Shown here: positions 16,331 to 24,959 of the stretch, piece after piece
Layout: every line of letters starts with the position of its first letter
Position numbering within the stretch: the stretch's first letter is position 1
Assembly: GCA_033344795.1 (NCBI GenBank)
Contig: JAWPMS010000001.1
Location: 186,001 to 250,000, forward strand
Source: SHLQ01 sp033344795
GTDB taxonomy: Bacteria; Actinomycetota; Acidimicrobiia; Acidimicrobiales; SHLQ01
Direction: 5' to 3'
Length of the DNA: 64,000 nucleotides
The notes under the pieces: model-generated
Databases searched by the model: none
What the model saw: only the letters and a program-made list of their open reading frames with translations
What the model was told of the DNA's origin: nothing
Program-made: the position numbers and the translations under genes

Positions 16331-17257
16331 GTGCACCGGACTCACATCATCGCTCGCGAGCTACGCGGAATTCTCGTCGTTGTCCTCGTCGCGCTGATGA
16401 TCGTCTGGTTGTTCGCAAAGCTCAACGATGATCGCGCCGATGCTCAGGAGCGAATCCAGCTCGCAAACACCACGACGTCTGCACCAGACACAACGACCAC
16501 GACGACGACGGTCGTGATCGACGACAACCAACGGTTGTGCTCTCTCGCTGCCGCGTTCCGCACCGATCTCCGGGGCGTCAAGGTCCGTCTTGTCAACCTC
16601 GCAGGTGACCCACTCTCCAGTTCTGACGCGCCACCGATCGATGTGGGTCTGCACCGCGATGGCGACATTCCCGATGAAATCCGCGAGGCTCGCACATTCG
16701 CAGCATCTCAGGCGGCGGCCAATGGTGGCGTGGTTCCCGACGATGCAGTAGACGTCGAAACGGCGGAGACGACCACGACGGAGGCCGCTGAGGACAACGC
16801 TGCGGTACCGCCACCAGCGATCATCGATGTCGATCGAATCGACCCGCTCGAATCAGGCCTCCTCGGTGAGCCCCAGAAGATTGCGCTGAACTTCTACACT
16901 GCAGCGTCGACGCTTCGCCTGGGTCTGATCACCGCAGACTTCGATGCCACCGCTGACTACTTTGCCGACTTCGTGCAAATTGGTGAGCCCGCGCGATGGG
17001 ACCTCGAGGAACTCGCGGAATCGGACTTCGCGGATCGGTGGACCGCTCTCGCATCACAGCCCGTCGTCGGTGTAGACGCAACGTTGGCCTACATCGAGGA
17101 AGCCTGCAGCATTCGCATCGGCACCGGGTTTGTCTACCGCGAGGAACCACCGGATCTCCCAGTCCTCGACCAGGTCCTGGTACCCGCTCCCATCGACCCG
17201 TCCGTCGATCCGAATCCACCGAGCGTCACGATTGCCCCACCGGCCGCGGCTGGGTGA
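16331..17257 (+). CDS. Membrane-anchored extracytoplasmic protein, function unknown
   Basis: Protein of 308 residues starting at GTG 16331. One N-terminal membrane segment (ILVVVLVALMIVWLFA, about 13-28) anchors it; the rest is predicted outside. Thr-rich linkers (TTTSAPDTTTTTTTVV and TAETTTTEAAEDN) flank a small domain, and a second domain from about 175 to 275 includes ALNFYTAASTLRLGLITADFDATADYF and two widely spaced cysteines. The tail is Pro/Ala-rich. No enzyme motif is seen. It precedes the glutamine cyclotransferase gene by 10 bases and is probably cotranscribed with it. Confidence 0.65.
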   Translation: MHRTHIIARELRGILVVVLVALMIVWLFAKLNDDRADAQERIQLANTTTSAPDTTTTTTTVVIDDNQRLCSLAAAFRTDLRGVKVRLVNLAGDPLSSSDAPPIDVGLHRDGDIPDEIREARTFAASQAAANGGVVPDDAVDVETAETTTTEAAEDNAAVPPPAIIDVDRIDPLESGLLGEPQKIALNFYTAASTLRLGLITADFDATADYFADFVQIGEPARWDLEELAESDFADRWTALASQPVVGVDATLAYIEEACSIRIGTGFVYREEPPDLPVLDQVLVPAPIDPSVDPNPPSVTIAPPAAAG

Positions 17258-17267
17258 AGCGAGAAGC

Positions 17268-18191
17268 GTGATCACAAAACGACACATCCGCCTGGTCGGG
17301 GTCGTGGCCGTCCTGCTTGGTATCAGCTTCATGGCTTGGTCAACGTTCGGACGCTCCGATGAGGCTCAGCAACAAGCGGTGCTGACCGAACTCGGAGAGG
17401 TCGCGGCCTCGATTCCGCCTCCGGCACCCAACGCGCCAGACGACTTCCCGGCGATCATCGACTCCGCGGTCCGCGACCCCGAAACCAACTCGATCCCCGT
17501 CGGAGCGACTTTCGAGATCATCGAACAAACCCCTCACGACACCACAGCCTTCACTCAAGGGCTGGAGTTCGACGGTGACCGATTGTTCGAGAGCACGGGC
17601 ATTGTTGGCGAGTCGACGTTGCGCGAGATCGATCCGACGACCGGTGCAGTACTGCGAAGCATCGCCGTCGACGACGTGTTTGCCGAAGGCCTCACCGTGG
17701 TCGACGACACGCTCATTCAGCTCACCTGGCAAAACGGCATCGCGTACCGATACGACATCGATACCTTCGAGCAACTCGATACCTACGCCTACGAAGGGCA
17801 GGGGTGGGGCCTTTGCGACGACGGCGACCGACTCGTCATGTCAGACGGGTCACCGACACTCCAGTTTCGCGACCGAGATTCGTTCGAGCTGATTTCCACG
17901 ATCGACGTCGAGTTCAACAACAGCCCCGTCGATGAACTGAACGAACTCGAGTGTGTGGCCGGCAAGGTGTGGGCGAACATTTGGAAGTCCTCGCTGATCA
18001 TCGAGATCGATCCGCTGTCCGGCAAGGTGTCAACCGTGCTGAATGCCCGATCGCTGACACCGCCATCCGTCGAAGGAAGCAACTCGAACGTCCTCAACGG
18101 CATCGCCTATGACGATCGAGATGACACGTATCTGATCACCGGAAAGCGGTGGCCGACCATGTACCGAGTGCGCATCGATGCCATAGGGTGA
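17268..18191 (+). CDS. Glutaminyl-peptide cyclotransferase (bacterial beta-propeller type)
   Basis: Protein of 307 residues. The family converts N-terminal glutamine of peptides to pyroglutamate. Residues about 8-24 are a membrane or signal segment (VGVVAVLLGISFMAW). The mature part shows the signature PHDTTAFTQGLEFDGDRLFESTG, then WGLCDDGDRLVMSDGSPTLQ, LNELECVAGKVWANIW and VLNGIAYDDRDDTYLITGKRWP, typical of bacterial and plant-type QC propellers. It is probably exported or membrane-anchored, acting on exported proteins. GTG 17268 is chosen because GAAGCGAGAAG precedes it and because it alone gives the signal segment. Confidence 0.88.
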   Translation: MITKRHIRLVGVVAVLLGISFMAWSTFGRSDEAQQQAVLTELGEVAASIPPPAPNAPDDFPAIIDSAVRDPETNSIPVGATFEIIEQTPHDTTAFTQGLEFDGDRLFESTGIVGESTLREIDPTTGAVLRSIAVDDVFAEGLTVVDDTLIQLTWQNGIAYRYDIDTFEQLDTYAYEGQGWGLCDDGDRLVMSDGSPTLQFRDRDSFELISTIDVEFNNSPVDELNELECVAGKVWANIWKSSLIIEIDPLSGKVSTVLNARSLTPPSVEGSNSNVLNGIAYDDRDDTYLITGKRWPTMYRVRIDAIG

Positions 18192-18196
18192 AACCA

Positions 18197-18391
18197 ATGG
18201 CGCAACCACCATCCCAGCAACCCCAGCGCAAGCCTCCACAACGACAGGCACCGGGCCCGTTGCTTGCTGCCATGGGAAGCCTCATCGCGATTTTCATCAT
18301 TGCTGCGCTCCTTACCGGTGAGTGGGTCTTCCTCGTGCTCGGCGTCTTTGGGTTCGCCGCGGGAATGGTGCCCTTCATCTCGCGCAAGTGA
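18197..18391 (+). CDS. Small two-segment membrane protein
   Basis: Protein of 64 residues. A Pro/Gln-rich cytoplasmic head (MAQPPSQQPQRKPPQRQ) is followed by two hydrophobic segments, MGSLIAIFIIAALLTGEWVF and VLGVFGFAAGMVPFI, ending in a positive tail SRK. I do not recognise a family and infer no function. ATG 18197 lies just after the cyclotransferase stop; its own stop overlaps the next GTG in a GTGA overlap (18388-18391), so it looks translationally coupled to the DUF429 gene. Confidence 0.6.
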   Translation: MAQPPSQQPQRKPPQRQAPGPLLAAMGSLIAIFIIAALLTGEWVFLVLGVFGFAAGMVPFISRK

Positions 18392-19074
18392 GTCCTACCG
18401 TCGTTGGCATCGACGGTGCCCGGGGCGGGTGGGCGGTCGCTCAATGGGCGGCGACCACCGGGCTTTCGTTGTCTCTGGAGGAATCGATCACTTCGGTGAC
18501 AGCCCGCCTCAGCTCAGGGGTGCTGACAGCTGCTGTGGTCGACATGCCGATCGGACTCTCCAGCGACGGGATTCGACCGGCGGACGCACTTGCTCGGGCA
18601 AGGCTGGGCGTTCGGCGATCGACATTCTTCCCAACACCGGTCAGACCCATTCTCGGAGAAGAGTCATGGGAGAACGCCAACGCGGTCTCGCGCTCGGTCT
18701 CGGGCAAGGGCCTGTCGAAGCAGGCCTGGAACCTCGTACCCAAGGTGCGCGAGCTCGACGAAGCGTGGTCGCCGGAGATAGCAGCTCTGATCGTCGAGGG
18801 CCATCCGGAAGTCTCGTTCGCTCAGATGGCCGGCGGTCCGCTGACGTCGAAGAAGAACACCCCCGCCGGCCGGGCAGATCGAATGCACTTGTTGGGTGCA
18901 CACCTCTCCCCCGCGGTGCACCAAGTCGTGGCTTCTTGCCCGACCTCGTGGAGGACCGACGCCATCGACGCGCTCGCCCTGGTGTGGACGGCTCGGCGTT
19001 TCGAGTCTGGTGACGCCGTTCGACTGGGTGGCGAAATCGACGCCGAGGGCCGTCCGATGCAACTGGTGATCTGA
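18388..19074 (+). CDS. DUF429 protein, predicted RNase H-fold nuclease
   Basis: Protein of 228 residues. Hallmarks of DUF429 are the N-terminal GIDGARGGWAVA, where Asp is the first acidic residue, VVDMPIGLS, ARRSTFF-like ARLGVRRSTFF, EGHPEVSF and the C-terminal DAIDALALVWTARR. These acidic motifs fit an RNase H-like fold, and a nuclease activity has been predicted for the family but, as far as I know, not assigned a pathway. GTG 18388 is selected because it overlaps the preceding stop by 4 bases and starts directly at the conserved strand. The gluQ gene follows 12 bases later. Confidence 0.82.
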   Translation: MSPTVVGIDGARGGWAVAQWAATTGLSLSLEESITSVTARLSSGVLTAAVVDMPIGLSSDGIRPADALARARLGVRRSTFFPTPVRPILGEESWENANAVSRSVSGKGLSKQAWNLVPKVRELDEAWSPEIAALIVEGHPEVSFAQMAGGPLTSKKNTPAGRADRMHLLGAHLSPAVHQVVASCPTSWRTDAIDALALVWTARRFESGDAVRLGGEIDAEGRPMQLVI

Positions 19075-19086
19075 CAAACTGCACTC

Positions 19087-20022
19087 GTGCAGACCTCGCG
19101 CTCTGAAGTTGTCGGCCGGTATGCGCCCTCGCCGAGCGGCGACCTCCACGTCGGCAATCTTCGTACCGTCATGCTGGCGTGGCTGTCCGCACATGTTCAG
19201 GGTGGGTCGCTGCGCTTGAGAATTGACGATCTCGATCCGCACGTATCGTCGCGTGAGGTCGAGGCGCAGCAGCGAGAGGACCTCGCATCGTTGGGGTTGT
19301 CCTTCTCCGAACCCGAGCTGCGCCAGTCGACTCGATTCGATCACTACGACGAGGTCATCGAAGGGCTCGAAAACGAAGATCTGGTCTACCCCTGTTTCTG
19401 TTCGCGCCGCGAGGTTCGCGAGGCGACGCGCGCCCCTCACGAACACCTGCCCGAGGGGGCGTACCCTGGCACCTGCGCGACCCTCAACAGCGAACAACGC
19501 CGCGCGCGTGCACTGGAGCGTCCAGCGGCTCTCCGCATTCGGGCCGAGGGTGTTGTCGTGAGCGTCGATGACCGCGTGTACGGAACCGTGTCCGAGGGAG
19601 TCGATGACTTCGTGATCCGTCGCAACGACGGCGTTCCCTCCTACAACCTGGCGACCGTGCTCGACGACCAGACGCAAGGCGTGACGGAGGTGGTGCGCGG
19701 AGCCGACCTCCTCTCGGGGACTGCGCGACACGTGTGGTTGCGAACGATTCTCGGTCTCCGCCAGGTCGACCACGCCCATGTTCCGCTCGTTGTGAACACG
19801 AGCGGTGTTCGACTCGCGAAACGTGATGGTGCCGTCACCCTCACCGACCTCGAGCAGCGAGGTCTGAGCGCGAAGGCAGTGCGTGGCCTGCTTGCAGAAT
19901 CGATCGGTCTTGCCGAAAGCGGCGAGCAACCGTCGATGGCGCAACTCCTCGAGCGCTACGACCCGACAAACGTTCCTACGGAAGAATTCGTGTGGGAGCT
20001 CAGCGCACCGGTCGATCCCTAG
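19087..20022 (+). CDS. gluQ: Glutamyl-Q tRNA(Asp) synthetase
   Basis: Protein of 311 residues, the length of GluQ-RS, which is a GluRS catalytic domain lacking the anticodon-binding domain and attaches glutamate to queuosine-34 of tRNA(Asp). Seen: GRYAPSPSGDLHVGN (HIGH-type signature), LRIDDLDPH, zinc-site cysteines in YPCFCSRREV with YPGTC, and the KMSKS-like loop RLAKRDG near residue 240. Absence of a C-terminal extension separates it from true GluRS. Start GTG 19087 is followed by a short leader before the signature. The stop overlaps the opposing DUF445 gene by 4 bases. Queuosine genes are not in the window. Confidence 0.88.
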   Translation: MQTSRSEVVGRYAPSPSGDLHVGNLRTVMLAWLSAHVQGGSLRLRIDDLDPHVSSREVEAQQREDLASLGLSFSEPELRQSTRFDHYDEVIEGLENEDLVYPCFCSRREVREATRAPHEHLPEGAYPGTCATLNSEQRRARALERPAALRIRAEGVVVSVDDRVYGTVSEGVDDFVIRRNDGVPSYNLATVLDDQTQGVTEVVRGADLLSGTARHVWLRTILGLRQVDHAHVPLVVNTSGVRLAKRDGAVTLTDLEQRGLSAKAVRGLLAESIGLAESGEQPSMAQLLERYDPTNVPTEEFVWELSAPVDP

Positions 20023-21290
20023 AACGCCAACTCCGAGATGGTGTGAATCAACAGCCCGACGAGTCCCCCGACGAGCGTGCCATTGATGCGAATGAACTGC
20101 AGGTCACGTCCGACCTGTAGCTCGATCCGATCGGCGGTGTCGTCGGCGTCCCAGCCTTCGACGGTGTTCGCGATCAGTGCGCCGATCTCGGTACGGCCCT
20201 GTTCCGCCAGGTACACGATGATCGATTCGATCCAGTTGTCGATCTTTCGCTGGAGGTCGGTGTCGACCACCAGGCGGTTGGCCAACGACACGATCGCCTC
20301 TTCGATCCGGTGTCGGACATCGGAGTCGGCCTGACGAGTTGCATCACCGAAGCCACGCTGCAGCGATGACCACAGATCCTTGGTCCAGGCCTGAAATTCG
20401 TCGTGGTCGAGCAGTTCCTGTTTGAGCATTTCGCCACGTTCGATGAGGCGCTCGTCCGATCGCAGCCGGTCAGCGAGGATGCGCGCCCGATCGTCGATGT
20501 CGCGCAGAACGTGGTGATCTGGGTTCTCATCGACCTCGAGCAGAAAGCTCATGACCGCACTGAAGATCTTGTCGAAGACCTGATCATCGATGACCTCAGG
20601 GACCCACCAGGGTGACTCCTGGCTGAGCCGGTGCCGGAACGTGGTCCGATTGTCGCCAAGGAAATTCGCGGCTCCAGCGAGTGCAGCGTTGTAGACCTCG
20701 CGATGATGACCGCCGTCCATCCCCGCGTCGATGACCCGACCAAGGATTGGAGCGACCGGTACTCTGCCGAGTCGATCGCGGACAAGCGAGTCCACCATCA
20801 TCCGCACGTCTTCGTCTTCGCTGAGTACCTCCGAGATCGCACTGACGACAATCGCGACCTCCGACACCATCGATCGAGCGTTGTCCGGATTCTGCAACCA
20901 CTCGCCGAGCCGACGTGAGATCTCGACGCTCTCCAACTTCTCCGCAACGACCTCGCCCGTCAGGAAGTTGCTCTGGACGAACTCGCCGAGTCCTTCACCG
21001 ATGTCGTCCTTTCGCTTCTTGACGATCGCCGTGTGGGGAATGGGAATGCCGAGCGGGTGGCGAAACAGCGCGGTGACGGCGAACCAGTCAGCGAAGGCTC
21101 CGACCATGGCAGCTTCGGCGGTCGCTCGAACGTACCCAGCCCACACGTGGTCGTCCTGGTACCCGCGGGCCACGATGAAGATGATTGCGGCAATCACCAG
21201 CAGCAGCGTGGCGAGCACCTTCATTCGGCGCAGCTGGGCTCGTTGGTCGGCCTCTCCAGCGAGGCCCTCTGATGGTGTCTCTGTTGCCAC
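20019..21290 (-). CDS. DUF445 family membrane protein
   Basis: Protein of 423 residues. A membrane segment near the N-terminus (VLATLLLVIAAIIFIVA) is followed by the family hallmark AEAAMVGAFADWFAVTALFRHPLGIPIPHTAIV, of which the FADWFAVTALFRHP part is most conserved, and by GLGEFVQSNFLT. The central region is helical and charged, and a second hydrophobic stretch at the very end (LVGGLVGLLIHTI) suggests both termini lie near the membrane with a long soluble middle. The role of DUF445 is unknown. It is divergent from the ABC-F gene and converges with gluQ. Confidence 0.85.
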   Translation of the reverse strand: MATETPSEGLAGEADQRAQLRRMKVLATLLLVIAAIIFIVARGYQDDHVWAGYVRATAEAAMVGAFADWFAVTALFRHPLGIPIPHTAIVKKRKDDIGEGLGEFVQSNFLTGEVVAEKLESVEISRRLGEWLQNPDNARSMVSEVAIVVSAISEVLSEDEDVRMMVDSLVRDRLGRVPVAPILGRVIDAGMDGGHHREVYNAALAGAANFLGDNRTTFRHRLSQESPWWVPEVIDDQVFDKIFSAVMSFLLEVDENPDHHVLRDIDDRARILADRLRSDERLIERGEMLKQELLDHDEFQAWTKDLWSSLQRGFGDATRQADSDVRHRIEEAIVSLANRLVVDTDLQRKIDNWIESIIVYLAEQGRTEIGALIANTVEGWDADDTADRIELQVGRDLQFIRINGTLVGGLVGLLIHTISELAF

Positions 21291-21388
21291 CGGCTGATTC
21301 TACGGCCGGAGCGGCCACGGAGCGCAGCGGCAACACGCGGAGGGAATCGCCGGAGCCGGTTGGTGACGGACCCTCGTATCCTTGTCGA

Positions 21389-23371
21389 GTGCTTACCGTC
21401 TCTGGCCTCAGCAAATCGCATGCTTCGCGGCTCCTCTTCAGCGACGTCACCCTGCAGCTGTCCGCTGGTCGTCGCATCGCTCTCGTCGGTGGAAACGGTG
21501 TCGGAAAGACCACTCTGATCGAGATTGTCGTGGGTCGTCAGGAAGCCGATGAAGGGGTGATTCACAAGCCCAAAGGGATGTCCATTGGCTACCTCGCCCA
21601 GGAACTCCCCGATGCCACTGACCGAACGGTGCTCGCCGAAACCCTCGATGGCGCCGACCATGTGAACGAGATCGCCGCCAGGCTGCGCCGCCTCGAAGCC
21701 GAACTCGAGACCGATGACGGCTCGAACATGGAGCGGATCATCGATCAATATGGCCAAGCGCAGGCCGAGTTCGAGACGCACGGGGGTTATGCGATCGAGT
21801 CGGAGGCTCATCGAGTTCTCGCAGGGCTTGGCTTCCCTCCCTCATGGAACGACCGTCCACTGAAGGAGCTGTCGGGTGGATGGCGCATGCGTGTTGCTCT
21901 TGCCCGCCTGCTCCTCTCGAATCCTGATTTGCTGATTCTCGACGAACCCACGAACCACCTCGATGTCGATTCGGTTGCTTGGCTCGAGGATCACCTTGCG
22001 AGTTGGTCGGGAGCGTTGCTCTTCGTATCGCATGACCGTGACTTCATCGACGCCGTGGCGAACCGGATCTTCGAACTCTCGGCCGGCAGCGGGACCGAAT
22101 ACATCGGAACGTTCGTCGAATACGTGGCGGCCAAAGAAGAGCGGTTCGCCGCTTTGCAGGCTGCAGCGCTGCAGCAGCGCAAACAGATCGCGCACACCCA
22201 AGAATTCATCGATCGCTTTCGGTACAAGGCCACCAAAGCAAGACAGGTTCAGAGCCGGGTCAAAGCCATTGAGAAACTCGACCTGATCGAGATTCCCGGC
22301 GAGAAGGAACTCGCAGCGAAGTTCGACTTCCCCGAACCTCAACGTTCGAGTCGGATCGTTGCAGAGATCAAGAATGCCACCGTGGGCTACGACGGCCAGA
22401 CCATTCTCGAAGACGTCAGCTTTGTCGTCGAGCGAGGTCGCAAAGTCGGGCTGGTTGGACCGAACGGGGCAGGAAAGACAACGCTCATCCGCCTGCTGAC
22501 CGGCAAGCTCGACCCAACCGAAGGCAGCGTGGAAATCGGCAGCCATGTCGACATCTCGTCGTTTGCACAGGATCAGGCCGAGGACATGGACCCGACTCGG
22601 ACGGTTTATCAAGAGTTGATGACCGTCACCCCGAAGCAGACCACACGAAACTGGCGAACGGTGCTGGGGTCCTTCGGTTTCAGCGGGCAACATGCAGACC
22701 GCAAGATCCCGGAGTTGTCCGGTGGTGAACGAACTCGGTTGGCGCTCGCCAAGACCATGGTCATCCCGGTGAACCTGCTCGTGCTCGATGAGCCCACCAA
22801 TCACCTCGACCTTCCCAGCTGCGACGTCCTTGAAGATGCGCTTCGCGTCTACACAGGCACCGTCCTGCTCGTCACCCATGACCGACATCTCATACGAAAC
22901 ACCTGCGATGCCCTCATCGAGGTCCGCGGCGGTCGCGCCATCTGGCACGAGGGGGTACCCGAGAAGGTGCTGAATCCGCTCGGCACGGTCAAGGCTGACG
23001 TCGGCGCAAGCGACCAAAGCCCAGACAAGAAGAACAAGAAGGCGGCGAACAAGCCCCAAGGGTCGAGCTCGAACTCGGCCAATACGTCGCGCGACAAGAA
23101 AGCCAAGAAGCGGGCGGAGGCCGATGCCCGCAACGCGGCGCACGCCAACACGCGCGACCTGCGCAAGGCGCAACAATCTGCGGAGCGCAAGTGGGAAAAG
23201 GCCGAAGCCGAGGTCGCCGAATTGCAGGCCAAACTGGCCGACCCCTCGGTGTACGACGACAGCGAACAGGTCAAGGCCTTGGTCGCCGACTACGACAAGG
23301 CGAAGGATCGAGCTGCGCAGCTCATGGCGGAGTGGGAAGCAACGACGGTTGCGCTCGACGCAGCCACCTGA
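21389..23371 (+). CDS. ABC-F family ATPase (duplicated ATP-binding domains)
   Basis: Soluble protein of 660 residues with two ABC domains and no membrane segment. Domain 1 has Walker A GGNGVGKTT (Lys40) and signature LSGGWRMR; domain 2 has Walker A GPNGAGKTT and signature LSGGERTR; both have LLILDEPTNHLD-type Walker B regions. The linker between them is helical, as in ribosome-binding ABC-F factors that act at the E site. The C-terminus from about 560 is Lys/Ala-rich and ends in a long coiled coil (ADARNAAHANTRDLRKAQQS and on), like Uup. A housekeeping translation or stress factor is more likely than antibiotic resistance, but sequence alone does not separate them. GTG 21389 opens directly at the first beta strand. 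Confidence 0.9.
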   Translation: MLTVSGLSKSHASRLLFSDVTLQLSAGRRIALVGGNGVGKTTLIEIVVGRQEADEGVIHKPKGMSIGYLAQELPDATDRTVLAETLDGADHVNEIAARLRRLEAELETDDGSNMERIIDQYGQAQAEFETHGGYAIESEAHRVLAGLGFPPSWNDRPLKELSGGWRMRVALARLLLSNPDLLILDEPTNHLDVDSVAWLEDHLASWSGALLFVSHDRDFIDAVANRIFELSAGSGTEYIGTFVEYVAAKEERFAALQAAALQQRKQIAHTQEFIDRFRYKATKARQVQSRVKAIEKLDLIEIPGEKELAAKFDFPEPQRSSRIVAEIKNATVGYDGQTILEDVSFVVERGRKVGLVGPNGAGKTTLIRLLTGKLDPTEGSVEIGSHVDISSFAQDQAEDMDPTRTVYQELMTVTPKQTTRNWRTVLGSFGFSGQHADRKIPELSGGERTRLALAKTMVIPVNLLVLDEPTNHLDLPSCDVLEDALRVYTGTVLLVTHDRHLIRNTCDALIEVRGGRAIWHEGVPEKVLNPLGTVKADVGASDQSPDKKNKKAANKPQGSSSNSANTSRDKKAKKRAEADARNAAHANTRDLRKAQQSAERKWEKAEAEVAELQAKLADPSVYDDSEQVKALVADYDKAKDRAAQLMAEWEATTVALDAAT

Positions 23372-23410
23372 CGCAAAGTTGCACGCGTTGAGGTCGTAGG
23401 ATCTGCGCTC

Positions 23411-24088
23411 GTGGCAGAGAACGAACTGGCCGAATGGGCCGCCGGAGTTGCAGCGAAACCCTACGGCGAACGGGTGTACCGAATCACGAAACGTGTCACC
23501 GAACAGACTCTGTTCCGAGTGCTCAACGTGCGATCGGAGGGGGTTGAGCATCTCCAGACTGCGCCACCTGTCATCATCGCTCCCGTGCATCGCTCCAATC
23601 TCGACAGCCTCATCGTCGGTGTGCTGGGTGGTCGTCGTCTACCCACGTTGGCCAAGGAGTCCCTCTTCAAGATCAAGCCCGTCGGTTGGTGGATTGCTGG
23701 TCTCGGTGCGATCCCACTCGACAGAAACGCTGCGGATCGCGAGGCCACGTCAGCTGCGCGGAAAATCCTGGATTCTGGCAAACCCCTCATGATCTTCCCG
23801 GAGGGAACGCGACAGTCCGGCCGCGAAATCGCGGAGCTGTTCGACGGGACCACTTGGATTGCCGCCAAAACGGGCGCATCCATCGTTCCGGTCGGCATCG
23901 CGGGCACTGAGGACGCCATGCCACCTGGAGCCAAGTTCCCGCGGCGCACGACCGTTGGTGTGTCTGTTGGTGCACCGATCCCGATGCCTGAGGGCCGGGT
24001 GCCGCGATCGAAGCTCACCGAACTCACCCATGAGATGCGTGACCGACTTCAGGATGCGAACGACCGAGCGCACGATCTCATCGCATGA
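23411..24088 (+). CDS. 1-acyl-sn-glycerol-3-phosphate acyltransferase (PlsC family)
   Basis: Protein of 225 residues. The acyltransferase block I HRSNLD (Hx4D, near residue 58), block III FPEGTRQ and block IV VPVGIAGT are present, as in enzymes that convert lysophosphatidate to phosphatidate. There is no long membrane segment, only a hydrophobic WWIAGLGAIPLDR between blocks, so it is probably peripheral at the inner membrane face. GTG 23411 is 40 bases past the ABC-F stop. surE follows, and the three genes may form one transcript. Acyl specificity is not visible. Confidence 0.88.
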   Translation: MAENELAEWAAGVAAKPYGERVYRITKRVTEQTLFRVLNVRSEGVEHLQTAPPVIIAPVHRSNLDSLIVGVLGGRRLPTLAKESLFKIKPVGWWIAGLGAIPLDRNAADREATSAARKILDSGKPLMIFPEGTRQSGREIAELFDGTTWIAAKTGASIVPVGIAGTEDAMPPGAKFPRRTTVGVSVGAPIPMPEGRVPRSKLTELTHEMRDRLQDANDRAHDLIA

Positions 24089-24116
24089 GACGAACCCTCA
24101 CCGGTAGCGTGTGCCA

Positions 24117-24959
24117 ATGAGGATTCTGGTCACCAACGACGACGGCATCGACTCGCTTGGCCTTCATGCGCTCGCCAATGCCATGCGTCCGTTCGGAGAG
24201 GTGACCGTGGTAGCACCCGCTACCGAGTACTCCGGAGCAGGCGCCTCGCTCGGCACGCTGACGTTCGACGAACCGGTCGCTCGTCCGCACAACATCGAAG
24301 CACTCGACGGTCTCACGACCTGGTCGATCAGCGGCCCACCGGCATTGTGCGTGATGTACGCGCAGCTCGGCTCATTCGGAGAACCGTTCGACCTCGTCGT
24401 CTCGGGCATCAACCCCGGTCAGAATGTTGGTTGGTCGGTATATCACTCGGGCACCATCGGCGCCGCGCTGACGGGGCGAAACCGAGGCGCGAGCGGGATA
24501 GCCGTGAGCATGGGCTTCAACGGCAACGAGGTCGAGGGGCAGACCTGGGGCCAGATCGTCGATGGCATGTTGTGGGAAACCGGTGCTGCCGTAGCGGCAC
24601 AAATCGTCGAGGGAATGATCGCAGCGCCAGCTGCCTCGCCGGTCGTGATCAATTGCAACGTACCGAACAAGCCGCTCGATGAACTCGACGGTTGGCAGGA
24701 AGCCAAGGTCGGGGGCGAACCTCCACGGAAGCTCGTGACGAGTTCGCTGGTCGAAGCCGAACCAGACGAGCAGGGTCAGGTCTTTCACCTGACGATGGAT
24801 TGGGGCAAGGCGGGCGAGGTCGTGCCCGGTACGGACGGATGGCTGGTCCGCAACGGCTCGGTCGCGGTGACGTGGCTCGGGGATTTGGGCGAAACCACCG
24901 CCCCGTCTGCGCAGCGGTCGGCGGTGCAATCACGCCTCGACGGCCTCTGGGCTTCGTAG
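24117..24959 (+). CDS. surE: 5'/3'-nucleotidase SurE
   Basis: Protein of 280 residues. SurE removes the phosphate of nucleoside monophosphates in a metal-dependent reaction. Seen: MRILVTNDDGIDSLG with the metal-binding Asp-Asp, the Ser/Asn block VVAPATEYSGAGAS, SGINPGQNVGWSVYHSGTIGAA with the conserved Asn, and a C-terminal swapped segment region. The usual SurE length is about 250, so this copy carries a slightly longer C-terminus. ATG 24117 is chosen as it opens directly with the first strand; GTG 24111 would add two residues. It converges with the scramblase-like gene with no spacer. Confidence 0.9.
   Translation: MRILVTNDDGIDSLGLHALANAMRPFGEVTVVAPATEYSGAGASLGTLTFDEPVARPHNIEALDGLTTWSISGPPALCVMYAQLGSFGEPFDLVVSGINPGQNVGWSVYHSGTIGAALTGRNRGASGIAVSMGFNGNEVEGQTWGQIVDGMLWETGAAVAAQIVEGMIAAPAASPVVINCNVPNKPLDELDGWQEAKVGGEPPRKLVTSSLVEAEPDEQGQVFHLTMDWGKAGEVVPGTDGWLVRNGSVAVTWLGDLGETTAPSAQRSAVQSRLDGLWAS

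Noticed and set aside
18664..19944. Long antisense frame across DUF429 and gluQ
   Set aside because: Spans two recognised genes on the other strand and shows no domain.
21842..23590. 582-codon antisense frame over the ABC-F gene
   Set aside because: Shadow frame; no domain or start signal, and the ABC-F gene is complete.
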